Source of the DNA: Paragonimus skrjabini miyazakii
Taxonomy: Eukaryota > Platyhelminthes > Trematoda > Plagiorchiida > Troglotrematidae
NCBI GenBank assembly: GCA_014338405.1
Contig: JTDE01000148.1
Location: forward strand, 224,462-288,461
Length of the DNA stretch: 64,000 nt
Reading direction: 5' to 3'
Below the pieces are notes generated by a model. That model was not told the origin of the DNA, made no database searches, and saw nothing but the letters and a program-made list of their open reading frames with translations. The position numbers and the translations under genes were made by a program. Below are positions 10,345 through 21,742 of this stretch, piece by piece; position 1 is the first letter of the stretch, and every line of letters starts with the position of its first letter.

Positions 10345-11535
10345 TTTTTATCCCTCAGTGCGTTGAATAAACCAGTTAGAAAACGAACTCTGATAGGTAC
10401 TAGCATTTCATTTTGGCTCGTCAGTATCAGTGCTTGGGCGAATTATTCACCTCCGGTGTTTGTCGTTGGCGTTTTTGCGTACTTTGGCGGATCGAATCCA
10501 TATCGAGATCAACTTAGATTCACGAACAATCAAACGCTATCATCTTCGTTCAGGAGGGTTAATGAGGATTAAATGATATTTTCTCATTTTCCAGACTACT
10601 GGACTACTGCTTGTAATAATGGTTTGGTAAAGAGCTTGGTACCTATTTGAGTGCGTTTTGGTATCGAACGTAATTAAAGGTGGATGCCGCTCCGTTTTGA
10701 GAAAACTTGGGAGGAAACAAGTTGTACAATCAGGGGGAAAAGTAGCCACCCATAGATTTGCCTTATCAAACAGTACTGGTAAATGTTAGTCAAGAATTCT
10801 TCACATCATTGTGTGAGGCATCAAAACAGCCGTGAACTTTCGTTGCACTAGTAGTGTTAACAATTAACTGTTATCTTTTATAGTTTAACTTTTTACCTGT
10901 ATGTACACACCTTTTATCAACAATACCTACAGCTTTTGAAAGCACATGCATCATTTTCAACTTTGCCGGTTACTGCGTTACGAAAAACGAGTTTCCGTAC
11001 CCCGCCTCTCTGTTCGTTGTTGGTTGACTGTGTGGTTAAATATCATAACTCCGCGATTTTACCAGCCTCCCAACACAACATTCCCTCCTACGTCACGTGA
11101 GGGAATCATTTATGCATTGTCTTTCGAATCCATCTTCTGACATTATTTCCCTTTGGATATGTGATGATCATATCTGTCCGATCGACCTTGTCTGCTGTGT
11201 AAATCGTCACATTTAATCCATAGATATTTTTAGTTCATTTTTTGTCTGTTTGTTATCGTTATAGCTTTTTAATGTTACCACGCCCTTGGTTAGTAATTAT
11301 TTATCTGATTAGAACATTCCACATTGTACATGCTTTTAACGACTCGACATTTTAGCTGTGCAATGTGGTCTCATATGACACGTATACTCAAGGTCAGACA
11401 ACCTTATGACACGTGCGACAGACCTCACGTGATTAGTCAGCGAATCGTGTTAGAATTCAGCGGTTTGTGGCTAGTTGTGTGACTGCCATCTTGGGTAAAA
11501 ATGAATTTGAGAATGCAAATGAATAGAATGTTAAA
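10345..11535. repeat. R1-associated older sequence, copy 1
   Basis: 10345-10655 aligns with 35316-35705, and 11385-11535 aligns with 35975-36135, at roughly 70-75% identity by eye with indels; the part between has no clear match. The segment around 11391 (AAGGTCAGACAACC) and its flanks also resemble repeat R3 at 19036 and 43820. Together with 8508-9643 it forms one long repeat whose left part is far less diverged than its right part. Confidence 0.5.
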
Positions 11536-12059
11536 CAGATACAGTTAACAACCAGCCGCATTTTAATCGTGATACCCCATTAAGCACTGCATTCGCACCG
11601 TTTTGAAGTTTGTGGTTGTGTGGACCACTCATACTAGCATTTTTTTAAAGGAAACTGTAGTGTTAGTAACTGGCATTCCTTCATTACGTTTTTACATTGC
11701 GTTTTAGACTACACTAAGTAACAACCAATGAACTACCGAACGTCAGCGTTTATTATTGTGAGGTAGAGTGCTGTCGATTAATTCCTGTCTGAATCGGTAG
11801 GTGAATGAGGCACCGTGTTTCTCCTGTATAAAGTCAGCCTCAAACTGTGTTAGTTAACTTTACACATCACGCAACCTTATTCATGCTGGTACTGGTTGTG
11901 ATCTCGTTTATGATTCCGGCATCATAAGAGTTATTCATCGACCTTTCAACCGACTACACATGCGCTGATTCAGTTAATCTTGAACGTCTTAACAGTGCAG
12001 ATGTTATACATTCATGGCCTTGTTACGTCCCAAAGAACTGTAAACAATAACATCCACAG
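11536..12059. other. unassigned sequence
   Basis: Nothing recognisable on either strand in this stretch. Confidence 0.3.
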
Positions 12060-12400
12060 GAACAAACCATGTGCTCCTGAACTGTCGCATTGTCCCCTGG
12101 CAGTCGGCAGAACTGAGGACCCAACGACCAGCGTCTCCTTTGCGGCGACCCAATCCAGAGAATCTTTGCGCCACCTCTGGCACTACCCTCGACCTCCCTT
12201 TGAGAAGCATCCACAGAGTCGCCAAAATCGTCCAGTCACTCTTGATTCCGGTCACCTCATCCACGTCTTCGAAATCCTCCACCAATCTCCAGACGTCCCT
12301 AGTCTGAAGTGGCTGCGGCCACGGAATCCTCATCATTATTACCCTGGCCACGTCACCAATTGGTGTGATCCAGGAACGTGGACGGCACAACGATTGTTTA
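12060..12400. other. GC-rich island
   Basis: This stretch is clearly richer in G+C, and in C on the plus strand, than its surroundings. It is open in a 187-codon plus-strand frame (11980-12543) and a 128-codon minus-strand frame, both with compositions (many P, S, R, H on the plus strand) expected from base bias rather than from a protein family. It sits directly before repeat R2, so it may be the leader or body of an unidentified retroelement. I see no motif. Confidence 0.35.
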
Positions 12401-12409
12401 TTCGGAGAA

Positions 12410-12650
12410 TCAACACATGTGCTATACTCTTGGACATTACCCCAAACACGAACACTCGTTTGCTTATAACACTGTTAAATGGACATCATGGTTGTCAATA
12501 CGAATTTCATGTTTGGGAAATACCATTTCACATCAGAGTGTAGTCTAATGTTTCTTCTTGTGTTTTCCAACGGTCGGTTCAATATCCAAGTACGTGCCTC
12601 TGCTTGACTACTGACGAGTAGTCGTTCATTCACATTTTGCTCACGTTCTT
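12410..12650 (+). repeat. dispersed repeat R2, copy A
   Basis: It aligns in the same orientation with 29500-29720, sharing AAACACTCGTTTGCTTATAA-type sequence, a run CATGTTTGGGAAATACCA and the hairpin element at the right end, at about 70% identity by eye. At 12606-12623 it contains GACTACT-GACG-AGTAGTC, a perfect 7-bp hairpin with a 4-nt loop; copy B keeps the core CTACTGACGAGTAG at 29693-29706. Class unknown. Confidence 0.55.
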
Positions 12651-14221
12651 TTCTTTGGTGACTGAAAACATAAACATTCCACGTTACATTGAAGTGATTC
12701 TATCAGAGGCGCTGGAGCACTTACATAACTGTTTGCCAATGCTAAATGTTGCCTGCCACTAAAACGTAATTTATACCCATCCATTTCATTGCATGAACTA
12801 GAAGCCGACCGTCTGACCGATGAGGTAATTCAAACCGACTCAAGTCAATTCACGTCCGTTAAGTCAAACCGAACATTTTGACTCAAGTTCTCAAACACAG
12901 GCAATCTTACTGGTTACTAAACGTTCAAAAACCCGGCAAGCACAGATACATTGCAGGGTTGTGACATTCCCCTGAAATCTATTACTCGCTCCCGTTTTAA
13001 ATTTTGCTGACCACCGTTGGTTTAAGACGCTCATATCAAACGTTGTGTTTTGTGGTTTGCACAGTGGTGCAATAAAATTTTTTTCACTTTGAGAAGTGAC
13101 AAAAGTAGTACAGGAAATCAGATGACATTGTAATTATATTGCGCACTGTACTTGTAACGAGTGCTATACGCAAAAGATTTGTGAATAACATAAGAACGTG
13201 TCAATACTTTAATAAGTAACTTGAATATTCGCACGGTTTATAATGGGAGCAAGCAGCAAGACAATATCAATCTAATCATGTGTGAAGCAGTCAGTCAGGT
13301 GACGAAAGCGGAAACAACCGGATGCAGCCGAAGTGTACTCATTGATAAGAAGCATGAAACGGATGTAACACAATAGAATTACTGCGGGTTACAAAGGGTT
13401 GCGAAAGGAACCCAGGAAGAGAAAGATAAGGTTGAAAAATCCAATTGCATGACGTGTATGTTAACTTCGCAAAGTAACCGATGAGATGCGGACGAAATGC
13501 CATTGCACAGAACATCCTACATAATCTTGTTAACTTTTTTCAAATTCATCAATGGGAACCAATGCTTCAGGGTAAGATATGTCAATCGTTATTTATTGGT
13601 TCATTTACTTCCGTTGGTTTGGTTCGGTTCGATTCATGGGGCCTGGTTACATAACATCGACCTTTTGAGTTGCACAGCTTTTGCAAAAGAAACGCCATGT
13701 TTATGTAATCTTGGCCATAGAAAGCCTAAAGTCTTGACCAGCCATTTTTGATCGCATAGTGGTGGTTGGTGTAGACGAATTGCAATTGCCTCCGTAGCAG
13801 CTAGTATACAATCTTTGATCCGCCTTGATCATACTTTGCAGATTCAACAGCTCAGCTTAAACCAATCGGTCGGATTGGTGAGATGGTTTGCCACGATCAA
13901 ATGTGCAACGACCGCCGATGAACATTAGCATTGCATTGGCTACATTGCATTAGCTACATAAATTGATGTTTCCAGTTGCGTTTGAATAATCGTCGTGTTA
14001 TGCGGCCTATGTGGCTGAGATACTGAGGTGCTCATAGTAACCTTGGTTCAGTCTCGTTATCACTATCTGACCTGAGAATCAATTGTTAAAAACCCATTGA
14101 CTTGGGTGCAACTGGCTTCACTGACTCTAAGACCTAATGGGAATATATCGACATCATGTGGGGATAACGGCATAGAATCTAACGCAACTATTGTGCTACT
14201 AACATTACACTCACTATCACT
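12651..14221. other. unassigned sequence
   Basis: Nothing supported. A short frame at 13497-13751 has no recognisable domain and no good splice context. Confidence 0.3.
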
Positions 14222-14542
14222 ATGCATTCAAAAACGGCTAGTCAAAACGTTGAACTGCTAAAAAGTGTTTGTGAATTTCAGGGTCGGCCGTTGCCGTCAA
14301 ATCAACAAAAACCCACTGACCTTGAGCATGGCAAGAGCGGCATTACTTACCAAGAGAAAGAGTTATTTGACCGAACCACCACTATGATTAATGATTTGGG
14401 TATAATGGGCTGGCAGTTAAATGAGGCGTTGTGGCAGGTTTCCAAATGCGCTTTCAAATGGCTGATGTACTTTCATCCAATCACCCATGTACGTTCAGCT
14501 GTCTTACTCGACGTTGACAATCTAACCACATTTGGTCAGTAG
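14222..14542 (+). CDS. 106-codon open frame, unknown
   Basis: An ATG-initiated frame with a fairly even, hydrophilic composition (for example ITYQEKELFDRTTTMINDLG in the middle) and no repeats. It has no homology I recognise, no neighbouring exon and no other-strand competitor of similar length. It could be chance or a fragment of a lost gene. Confidence 0.12.
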   Translation: MHSKTASQNVELLKSVCEFQGRPLPSNQQKPTDLEHGKSGITYQEKELFDRTTTMINDLGIMGWQLNEALWQVSKCAFKWLMYFHPITHVRSAVLLDVDNLTTFGQ

Positions 14543-14980
14543 GTCTCTACTTACTGGTTGGTTGGTTGCCAGACTGATCACATTTATGTTCGACAAGTCT
14601 AATTACTTTTGATTCCATACCGACTGACGGACAGCAAGATCCATTCTTGCGTCATTTTCTGATTCCGTGGGTCTGGTCAGGCTACAACATCGGATTACTC
14701 GCTGCCGCTCGACTTTGGCGTTCGTTTGTGTCTTTTTTTAAGACTACATTTTTTTTACCGCAGTTAAAGTCCAGGATGATTTTGTCGCAAACACCATTAA
14801 CTCTAAGGAGCAACTAGGCTGATTCATCTTTCAACATGCCACAGTAGAATAGCCATCCTCGGTTAACATCGATTAATTCTTGCGGTGACAGTTTGGTGCG
14901 GACCACAACCTTCCGGTCCATTTGACTTATTGGGAACGGATTGTTATCTGTTTTTTTTCTAAATCAGCTTAGTATGTGAG

Positions 14981-14985
14981 CACAC

Positions 14986-15023
<38 letters not shown>
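14981..15023. repeat. CA dinucleotide microsatellite
   Basis: About 21 CA units with one interruption (CG at 14989-14990). A polymorphic marker candidate; alternating purine-pyrimidine runs can also adopt Z-form DNA. Confidence 0.95.
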
Positions 15024-15024
<1 letters not shown>

Positions 15025-15184
15025 GCGGCTACAACTGATAAGCAGATGGACCCGTGTAGGACGTGGATGAATAAACACTCACTGACGAGTAGTAGTGGAT
15101 TTGGATTTTTATATAGATTGAACATCAGCAACAATTAATCTTAGCTGTCGCAACTTAATAGACCTCCCAGTCGGCTCCTTTCGA

Positions 15185-15320
15185 ATTGCAGCACACTAGA
15201 CTCAAGTTTCGCTCTAATTAGAGCACGTCAGTAGTGCATATCCTTGTCAGTGCCGGGACTAGAACTCCGGCCACGCTTTCATGAGGCAACCTTGCTTACC
15301 ATTGCGCCATTGACCTCACA
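15185..15320 (-). repeat. hammerhead-bearing tRNA-derived SINE (Smα-like), copy A
   Basis: On the minus strand the unit begins with a tRNA-like head (about 15319-15246) holding an A-box-like TGGCGCAATGGT and a B-box-like GGAGTTCTAGTCC, then runs into a hammerhead ribozyme (15237-15193). This order, polymerase III boxes followed by a hammerhead, is what is described for the Smα repeats of Schistosoma. Two more copies lie at 61.9 and 62.9 kb on the same strand. Sequence to the right (15320-15440) is also shared with 61990-62110, so the repeated unit may be longer than the SINE. Confidence 0.8.
15193..15237 (-). ncRNA. hammerhead ribozyme in SINE copy A
   Basis: Minus strand: stem I GCACTA (15237-15232) with TAGTGT (15198-15193), core CTGACGT, stem II GCTC-TAATTA-GAGC (perfect 4 bp), GAAA, stem III ACT..AGT-type minimal hairpin, and cleavage triplet GUC with the cut between 15199 and 15198. 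All stems pair. The one core fault is the last base of CUGANGA (A to U), which should reduce or abolish cleavage. Confidence 0.8.
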
Positions 15321-15706
15321 GTGGGGGCGACAGAATTACCATGGGTGAACGCTCAACCACATTCGTTTGTGAGTAGTGATCAAGTTGCCCGATCACCACG
15401 ACAGGAGACGCAATAAATGTCCTGTAACCTTCATATTTCTCAATCAACCTCAGATATTTGATACCAGCCTCAACCTTTAAGTTCTCACCCGCTTCCCCAT
15501 GTTCACGCATTTCATCGTAGCCGCTTGTGCATTGTTGGTATAAATTAGAGAATGAACTGCATAACAGTTTATTATGGGTTCATTTGAGGCACGCTCACAC
15601 AGTTAAACTTGTGACATAAAAACTGCCTGTTGTTCATGATCCGCACTATGACTGCCGGTGTGTTGCAATCGAGTATATGTTCCGACTGAACGTCATGCTG
15701 GCATTA

Positions 15707-16147
15707 TTACCAAAAGATAGCACGCTGAGTCCTAGAGAGCTGATATTCTGTATAGATATCTGCTGAAGTTCTCGAAGTCCATGGTGAAGGAGATAAATAA
15801 GGAAGTAGTGCTTCGGTCTCTAACAGCACAATCATGCACCATATATAGTGGAACGACAACCTTGCCTGGTGGTTACAAGAAATGCGTAAGTAACGAGCAT
15901 ACATTATAGGAATCGTTTGGTAAGTATTAAAAGATCCCGCTGCTACAGTGATTTCGTCATTTATATGTCCATATGTTGATTTTGGCAATAAGTCTATAGT
16001 GTAGGCCGGTGCTGGAGAATATCTACATGCGATCCCACATGTAAGCAATTTGTCATCAACTGTAGAGAGTGAAACTATGCTATCAGATTCATACAGTATT
16101 AAGCGGAGGAGTAAACGATTATTCTGATGGACAGAATAGGCTTTCAT
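15707..16147 (-). CDS. 146-codon open frame, unknown
   Basis: This is the longest ATG-initiated frame outside recognised elements. Composition is unremarkable, with no signal peptide, transmembrane run or family motif. A frame of this length can arise by chance in a 64-kb window. No splice sites or neighbouring exons support it. Confidence 0.12.
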   Translation of the reverse strand: MKAYSVHQNNRLLLRLILYESDSIVSLSTVDDKLLTCGIACRYSPAPAYTIDLLPKSTYGHINDEITVAAGSFNTYQTIPIMYARYLRISCNHQARLSFHYIWCMIVLLETEALLPYLSPSPWTSRTSADIYTEYQLSRTQRAIFW

Positions 16148-18740
16148 TACTTCCGTAACCGTAAGAGGATCCGAGGTTCAATATTTAATTGAAAGAAGAA
16201 CGTGGTAGCCAGCCCGCACTTCGTAATTGACGCAGTGATAACCGATTCCTTTGTCCCCTTGGCTTTCGGACGTGATCGCTTCAGCCACAAAACCTGCAGC
16301 AAATGAGTGAGGACACTGTTTAACCTGTTACACGGTAGCGTTGGGAATTTCGTTAATGTGTACCAAAGCGCTTCTTAGAAATTCACACTTGGATGATGTC
16401 TTCAAGAAAGCATCATCACAAAGAACTTTAGTCAGCTTAGCTGCCAGTGAAATATACAAAATGCGAGTATCAAACAACCGCTCCAACAGTCTTACATTAA
16501 AATGTTGTTGAATATATGGGTGTTATGTCATTTTTCAGAGCGAGGATTGCATGATTCAGTTGATGGAAGTGACATAGTAAACGAGTGACAGTAATCCACA
16601 ACATTTACTATAAAATACCACAAAAAATAGTGTTCATACTGCGTTGTACGAAGATTCTTCTTACCGGCATATGCTCACCTCATAATTGTCTTATAGCGTA
16701 CATATCTATATAAACTGTATATATATTTTCACTTTAAACTGAACACAGTTGGAAGCGTAATTCTAGTGGGATATGCACCAGAAAGTCAATCGCGAATTCT
16801 TATCAATAAACAACCTTAATCAGTCGAGCACAGTATGCCAGAATTATGACAGTTGAATGCATAACAGCAATGAAACGGCAGTAATTATTGAGTGGAACCT
16901 TAGACAAAAGGATTCAGAGTGACTATATTCTATTCCGGCAAAACCGTCACTTGTACGGATCCCTCGATGTATCAGCATATGCAACCGCTGGTCACAGCAT
17001 ATTCTGTTGTCAACTTGTATCGACATACATACGCAGGTGATTAGGTGACCCCAAAATGAGTTTGTGCTGTTACCATTCAAAATTGGCCTACATACACACT
17101 CTCATCTGTGTCAAATGTTCACCGTCCGCCAATTTATGCGGAACACATTTTCTTGTCTGTCATAGAGAGGTGACAAAAATAGGCACAATCCGGGATTGTT
17201 ATTTTTCCGCTGGCTTTTATTATGTGATTCGAGTATTTTCCGTTTACTTCAGCTATAGATATTCCTGTACTCCCATTTTCACAATTCCTATAATTGGAGA
17301 AAGCCAACTTTGAATGTGACATTGAACACTTCGTGTCACCATGAAAGGTGACCAGAGGACGACTTGTGCTTCAAGTGTTTCGGATAAATATGATAATTTT
17401 TAGTTGTTAATGGAAGATATTGGTTTATTAGCAATTCAGAAGTTTATGAAAATTCATTTCATTTAGTCGCCGATGTTTGTTAATTTTGGGTGATTTTGTA
17501 GTCTGTAAGTTAGACAGTATTTTGTTGAGATTCTCTAGAGTTAACATTAATGAGTTACGTTGTTGCTAATCACTATGATTCCGATGGTGTTTTTATTACA
17601 AAGAACGATGGGAATACTTCTGTTTCACGTGTGTACCGGTCATTTGGTAGGTTTATTTTGAGATGCAGATCAGGTCAATAGTACATTGTTGAACAAGATC
17701 TGCCACAAAAGGCTGCAGTGAATGTACAACACATACTTTAGTATTTAGATCTTGATTAAAGTTGAAGGAGATCTTAACCACGTACATGTTTTTTCAGTTA
17801 CTTGATTCAGGTTTATATGAACTCGGTCCGACTGTTTTATTAACTTCTACGACCGAGTCATATCCCATACGCGACCAGTTGTCTCATTGACTAACTTACC
17901 GAAGCCAGTTGTCACCGATAAAATGAAACTTGTATCCGTCAAATTCTTATACTGCTAGACAGTGGTTAAAATACAACAAAAACAGGAATTCTGTGCTTTC
18001 GATAAAAAATCCTATTTCTGGGGTCACCAAATGAAGTTAACAGGACCGTTACAGTGCATCCTTATGATTCGATCGGGCAATATGAGCACTAGCCATGTGT
18101 GTGATAATTCCATCGAGTCTGATTTTAGATCAGTGGCATATTGGTCAACAAAACTATCTCATAAAAACCTAGCCGACGTCCAAAATCCACGCCGTCGCAA
18201 AGATATGCATATATATATATATATATAGCATAGTGCGTCTGTACAAAAGAGGCTGACTGAAACGTCACTGGAAATGCGAAAACTGCAAAAAGTCAACAGC
18301 GATGTTCAACTTATACCAGTAACAGTCCCCTACTACCTATCAATAATCAGACTGGAATAGATAACCAAAACTAACCAGCCTCTTTCACACGGGAGCAGAA
18401 CAATGCACACCCTTAAAGTGGTCGTTTAGTTCTATCACAGTTATTTATGTATTACTCTCATTAGGAATAAAAAAACGTCTGGGATGATTTTTACTATTCT
18501 GAGAAGCATTGATTTCAGTTAGTTTGACAGAAGCACTACTACTCATTAAAACGAAATAACAGATGAAATGTTGCGCGGTCGCAAATTGTTTTTGTTCCCG
18601 GCTGTATGACTTAGCTAACATCATCATCATCTTTGTAGAAAACGTTGATTCATCTCTGCTTCCTATATCCTCAGGTCTGGTTACTAGCTCAGTGATTTGA
18701 GTAGTGCATATCATAGTATTGACAGATTCCACTACAACTA
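16148..18740. other. unassigned sequence
   Basis: No coding or repeat feature supported except a short AT dinucleotide run at 18209-18226. Overlapping short frames near 17.1-17.3 kb and 18.0-18.7 kb show no motifs. Confidence 0.3.
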
Positions 18741-18744
18741 GAAT

Positions 18745-19325
18745 GACTAATTTATTCTTTAATCTCAGTCACTTCATCGGAGTCATTTTCCAGGTTTCTA
18801 TATTCTTATCGTCCACACTTACACAACAATTTGTCAGCACGGTTTTGTTGGCATGTTCGTTTGATCTACAATATTCTACAAAACCCCTTTTTCCATGTCT
18901 GACGAGGGCTAGTCCAAAGAGTAAACCTAAATCAAACATCATCGCATCATAGCGTAAGATAAATTATCGGCCATAAAATGTCGGCCATTTGGACTCGGTG
19001 CGTGTTTGATTCGGCGTCACATGGCACGTCCTCTCAAGGTCACACGACCATTTGATATGTGCAACATGCCTCATGTGGTCGTTGTTTACTGGAATTTTTA
19101 CGCACCACATGTTCGTGTCTGTTTACACCATTGATATGTGTTGGTTAAAATTAGTCTGGGAATGTGCATAACTGGAATATCATAAAAAATCTAATTAGAG
19201 TAAACGCTTTCAGATATACATTATGTGAATAGGTCATCCATTTGTGCGGTAACAGCACATCTCAAGCGAGTGAAATTCATTTCGAGGTGATATACGCTGT
19301 CTTTATTGCTAAATGGGTAGAATAG
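18745..19325 (+). repeat. dispersed repeat R3, copy A
   Basis: It aligns in the same orientation with 43505-44105 at roughly 75% identity by eye: shared runs include CAACAATTTGTCAGCAC, TTCGTGTCTGTTTACA and TTAGTCTGGGAATGTGCAT. Both copies are followed by tRNA-like sequence in minus orientation (19.7 kb here, 44.1 kb there). A core of about 100 bp around AAGGTCA (19036) is also found in the R1-associated sequence at 11.4 and 36.0 kb. No protein-coding signal; class unknown. Confidence 0.65.
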
Positions 19326-19683
19326 ACCCACCTGTGAGAGAGATGCTTTGGTCGAAATCGAACCAACTTGATGAACAGTAATACATACTCTACTAACTTT
19401 GCTATAAGACCAATTCACAGTCTCAGAAATGTCAAATTTGAACTCAATCACCCCTCCTCATGTAGGTATCATATGGAATTCATCAAGTGGGCTATTTTCA
19501 AACTAAAAAATCTGACACACAGCCTGTTTCCACTCCTATTGGTGACGTCGATGGATTTCAGCTCGCGTTGCTTGAGAAATCTTGCCGGGCACTCTTTACT
19601 TTGGTGCATTTAACGGTGATCTTAATGGTTTCTGAATGTTATTATTACTAATGAGTAGTTTGGCAGATTTATAATTTTAGATG

Positions 19684-19805
19684 AGACCCATTGTGAAATG
19701 TCAGGGCTTCGGCTGGATTCGAACAAGCGACAGAAACGTCATGTCTCAACGCGGCAAGCGCTCTATCAGCTGAGCTACGAAACCACACCAAGAGCTCGGA
19801 AGTTT
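19684..19805 (-). repeat. tRNA-derived SINE, copy 2
   Basis: Same family as 3183-3310, with the shared flanks TGGGTCTCATC and CGAGCTC. The tRNA-like part is 19705-19784 on the minus strand; the A box (TAGCTCAGCTGATAGAG) and B box (TTGTTCGAATCC) are recognisable, and the acceptor stem has one mismatch (GGTTTCG against CGAAGCC). A plus-strand scrap GGCTTCGTAGCTAAGAGG at about 19861 suggests part of another copy in the opposite direction. Confidence 0.75.
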
Positions 19806-21742
19806 CACATTGAATGGGTGAACTGCTAATTTCAAATGTACCCTTTTTTACCTGACAATGTGGCTTCGTAGCTAAGAGGTCGTATCATTTTTAGCGTGTT
19901 TCTCCTGTGACTGATCTGAATATAGTGGAAACTCAAGTATTCAACAATTGGGTCCTCTTAAAAACCCGTAGTATGTGCTCATTGATCAATACTTGTTGGA
20001 AGCAGACCATTGGTTTTGTAGCTTGCACACCGGGTGAACTACCACGGCATATGTAACAGTTGTGGAATAAACCAATTAATTGCACATGCGAAAGTCGTCT
20101 TTACCATGTTTGACAAGCTCAGCGAAGTTTGTAGAACCAACCTTATACTTATAGAGTAAAAGTATGCTTAATAAAGCCGGATATAGCACAGAACTCAATA
20201 GTCTATCTGGAGAGATTGTCTAGGGTGACACAGCTCTTGTTCTATGTATATACGGTATTCAGCTGTAGTCTGTACAGTACAACCCGCCCGTTTCAAAATG
20301 TTTCTACATTCTGAGAAGTAACCAGTGAGAGTTTTGACAACACAAAAGCTACTTGACTGCCTATCGAGTTTCACCTTGTGTTTGTGTGTGATACTACCTT
20401 AGACGTTCTAGCCAACGCACGCAATCCGCACACTAAGCTGAACATTGCAGGAAATTCACTGCAGCGTTGATTTTCTGTTGGTGGCATTATTTTATATTTA
20501 ACCTAATGTGCCATTCAAATATATCGCGCAACTGACCCTCCCATATGAGTGGACGAGTGGATGGTATAGTAAAGTGTTGAATTATTTAATCGAGCGAGTG
20601 TCTACACGGTCGTCCATTAGAATCGTCAGTCAGTCTCCAAATTATGTTAACGTGCATTGTTGCGACACGTAAGAAGATCTGGTCTAGTGATTCTGTTGAC
20701 AGACTTACGAGAACTAGCTGAATGTGTATGCTACTGAGAAATGTCAATGGTATTCCACCTGGAATATTGTAATTTCACCCTGACGGTAACAGCTTTCTTT
20801 AGTTCAAGAAGTGAATTACGACATGCATTAACTGAGAAGAAATAGTCTCAGGATTAGATAGAGATAAGCGTTCAGGTGCTTTGAAGATCAAGCCCACAGA
20901 TGGTTTGATAAAGGCTTTGTAAGAACCATGGGAACAAACACGCGGTGTCTATCAAATAGAACTGAGATCAGACTATTTCCTCTCTGGTCCATTTCACATG
21001 ACCGTGATGCAAAACATTGCAGAGTTGGTTGGTATTGCACAATCCGTATGGATGCTACGAACACAATTTTGACATTGTTCAACGCTTACATTCGATGCAT
21101 CCCTACATGGATGCATTATATGGGTAACCACATGCACAAAAAGAGCTAAGTAATTTGCGGTCATTGTAGGTGTCTCGACAAACATTATTCACGACGTCCT
21201 TGCTGAACATCAGTCGTTCAATCAACCATCAAACCTCATTCGTTTCTGCTTGCTATCTTCACTTGTTAACCCGACTTTGAAATCGTCAGCATTTCCGTAT
21301 CTGGAATGAACGTTCTCGTAGCCCCAACCATTGGCATGTTCAAGGAAGGTCAACTCACTCCATGCAGTTTCTGGGATAGTAGCTAGCCTATGGAATTAAA
21401 CACCATCACCACCACGTGCCCCGAATACAATATTCCAACTGGCTGTTAACTTGCTTACTGGTTGGCATACTGAGCAGGATAAAATTGTGTTGTGTTTGAC
21501 AAACAAATATATATCACGTATTGGAAATAATGAGTAGTATCAACGAGATGAGCAGTCGGTATTCGTACGGTGTCACGTGAATAGCGTTCATGAAATGCAC
21601 ATTGTAATATCTAACTGTTTTGATCACACAAAAATGGGTGATTGCTCATCTGCCCAAGCGACTGCAATTAGGAATAAAATGCGCTTGTCACATTCGTGCG
21701 GATTCAACGCTTCAGAACGCCTTATACAATTTGGGTTCTTTT
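19806..21742. other. unassigned sequence
   Basis: Besides the SINE scrap near 19861 nothing is recognisable. Overlapping frames on both strands at 20.9-21.2 kb were considered as exons and not accepted. Confidence 0.3.

Noticed and set aside
12004..12543. 187-codon plus-strand and 128-codon minus-strand frames as genes
   Set aside because: They overlap on opposite strands in a GC-rich stretch where stop codons are rare; composition looks like base bias.
20888..21185. Overlapping frames on both strands as exons
   Set aside because: Neither frame has convincing splice sites, and the Cys-containing minus-strand frame (QCQNCVRSIHTDC) matches nothing I know.
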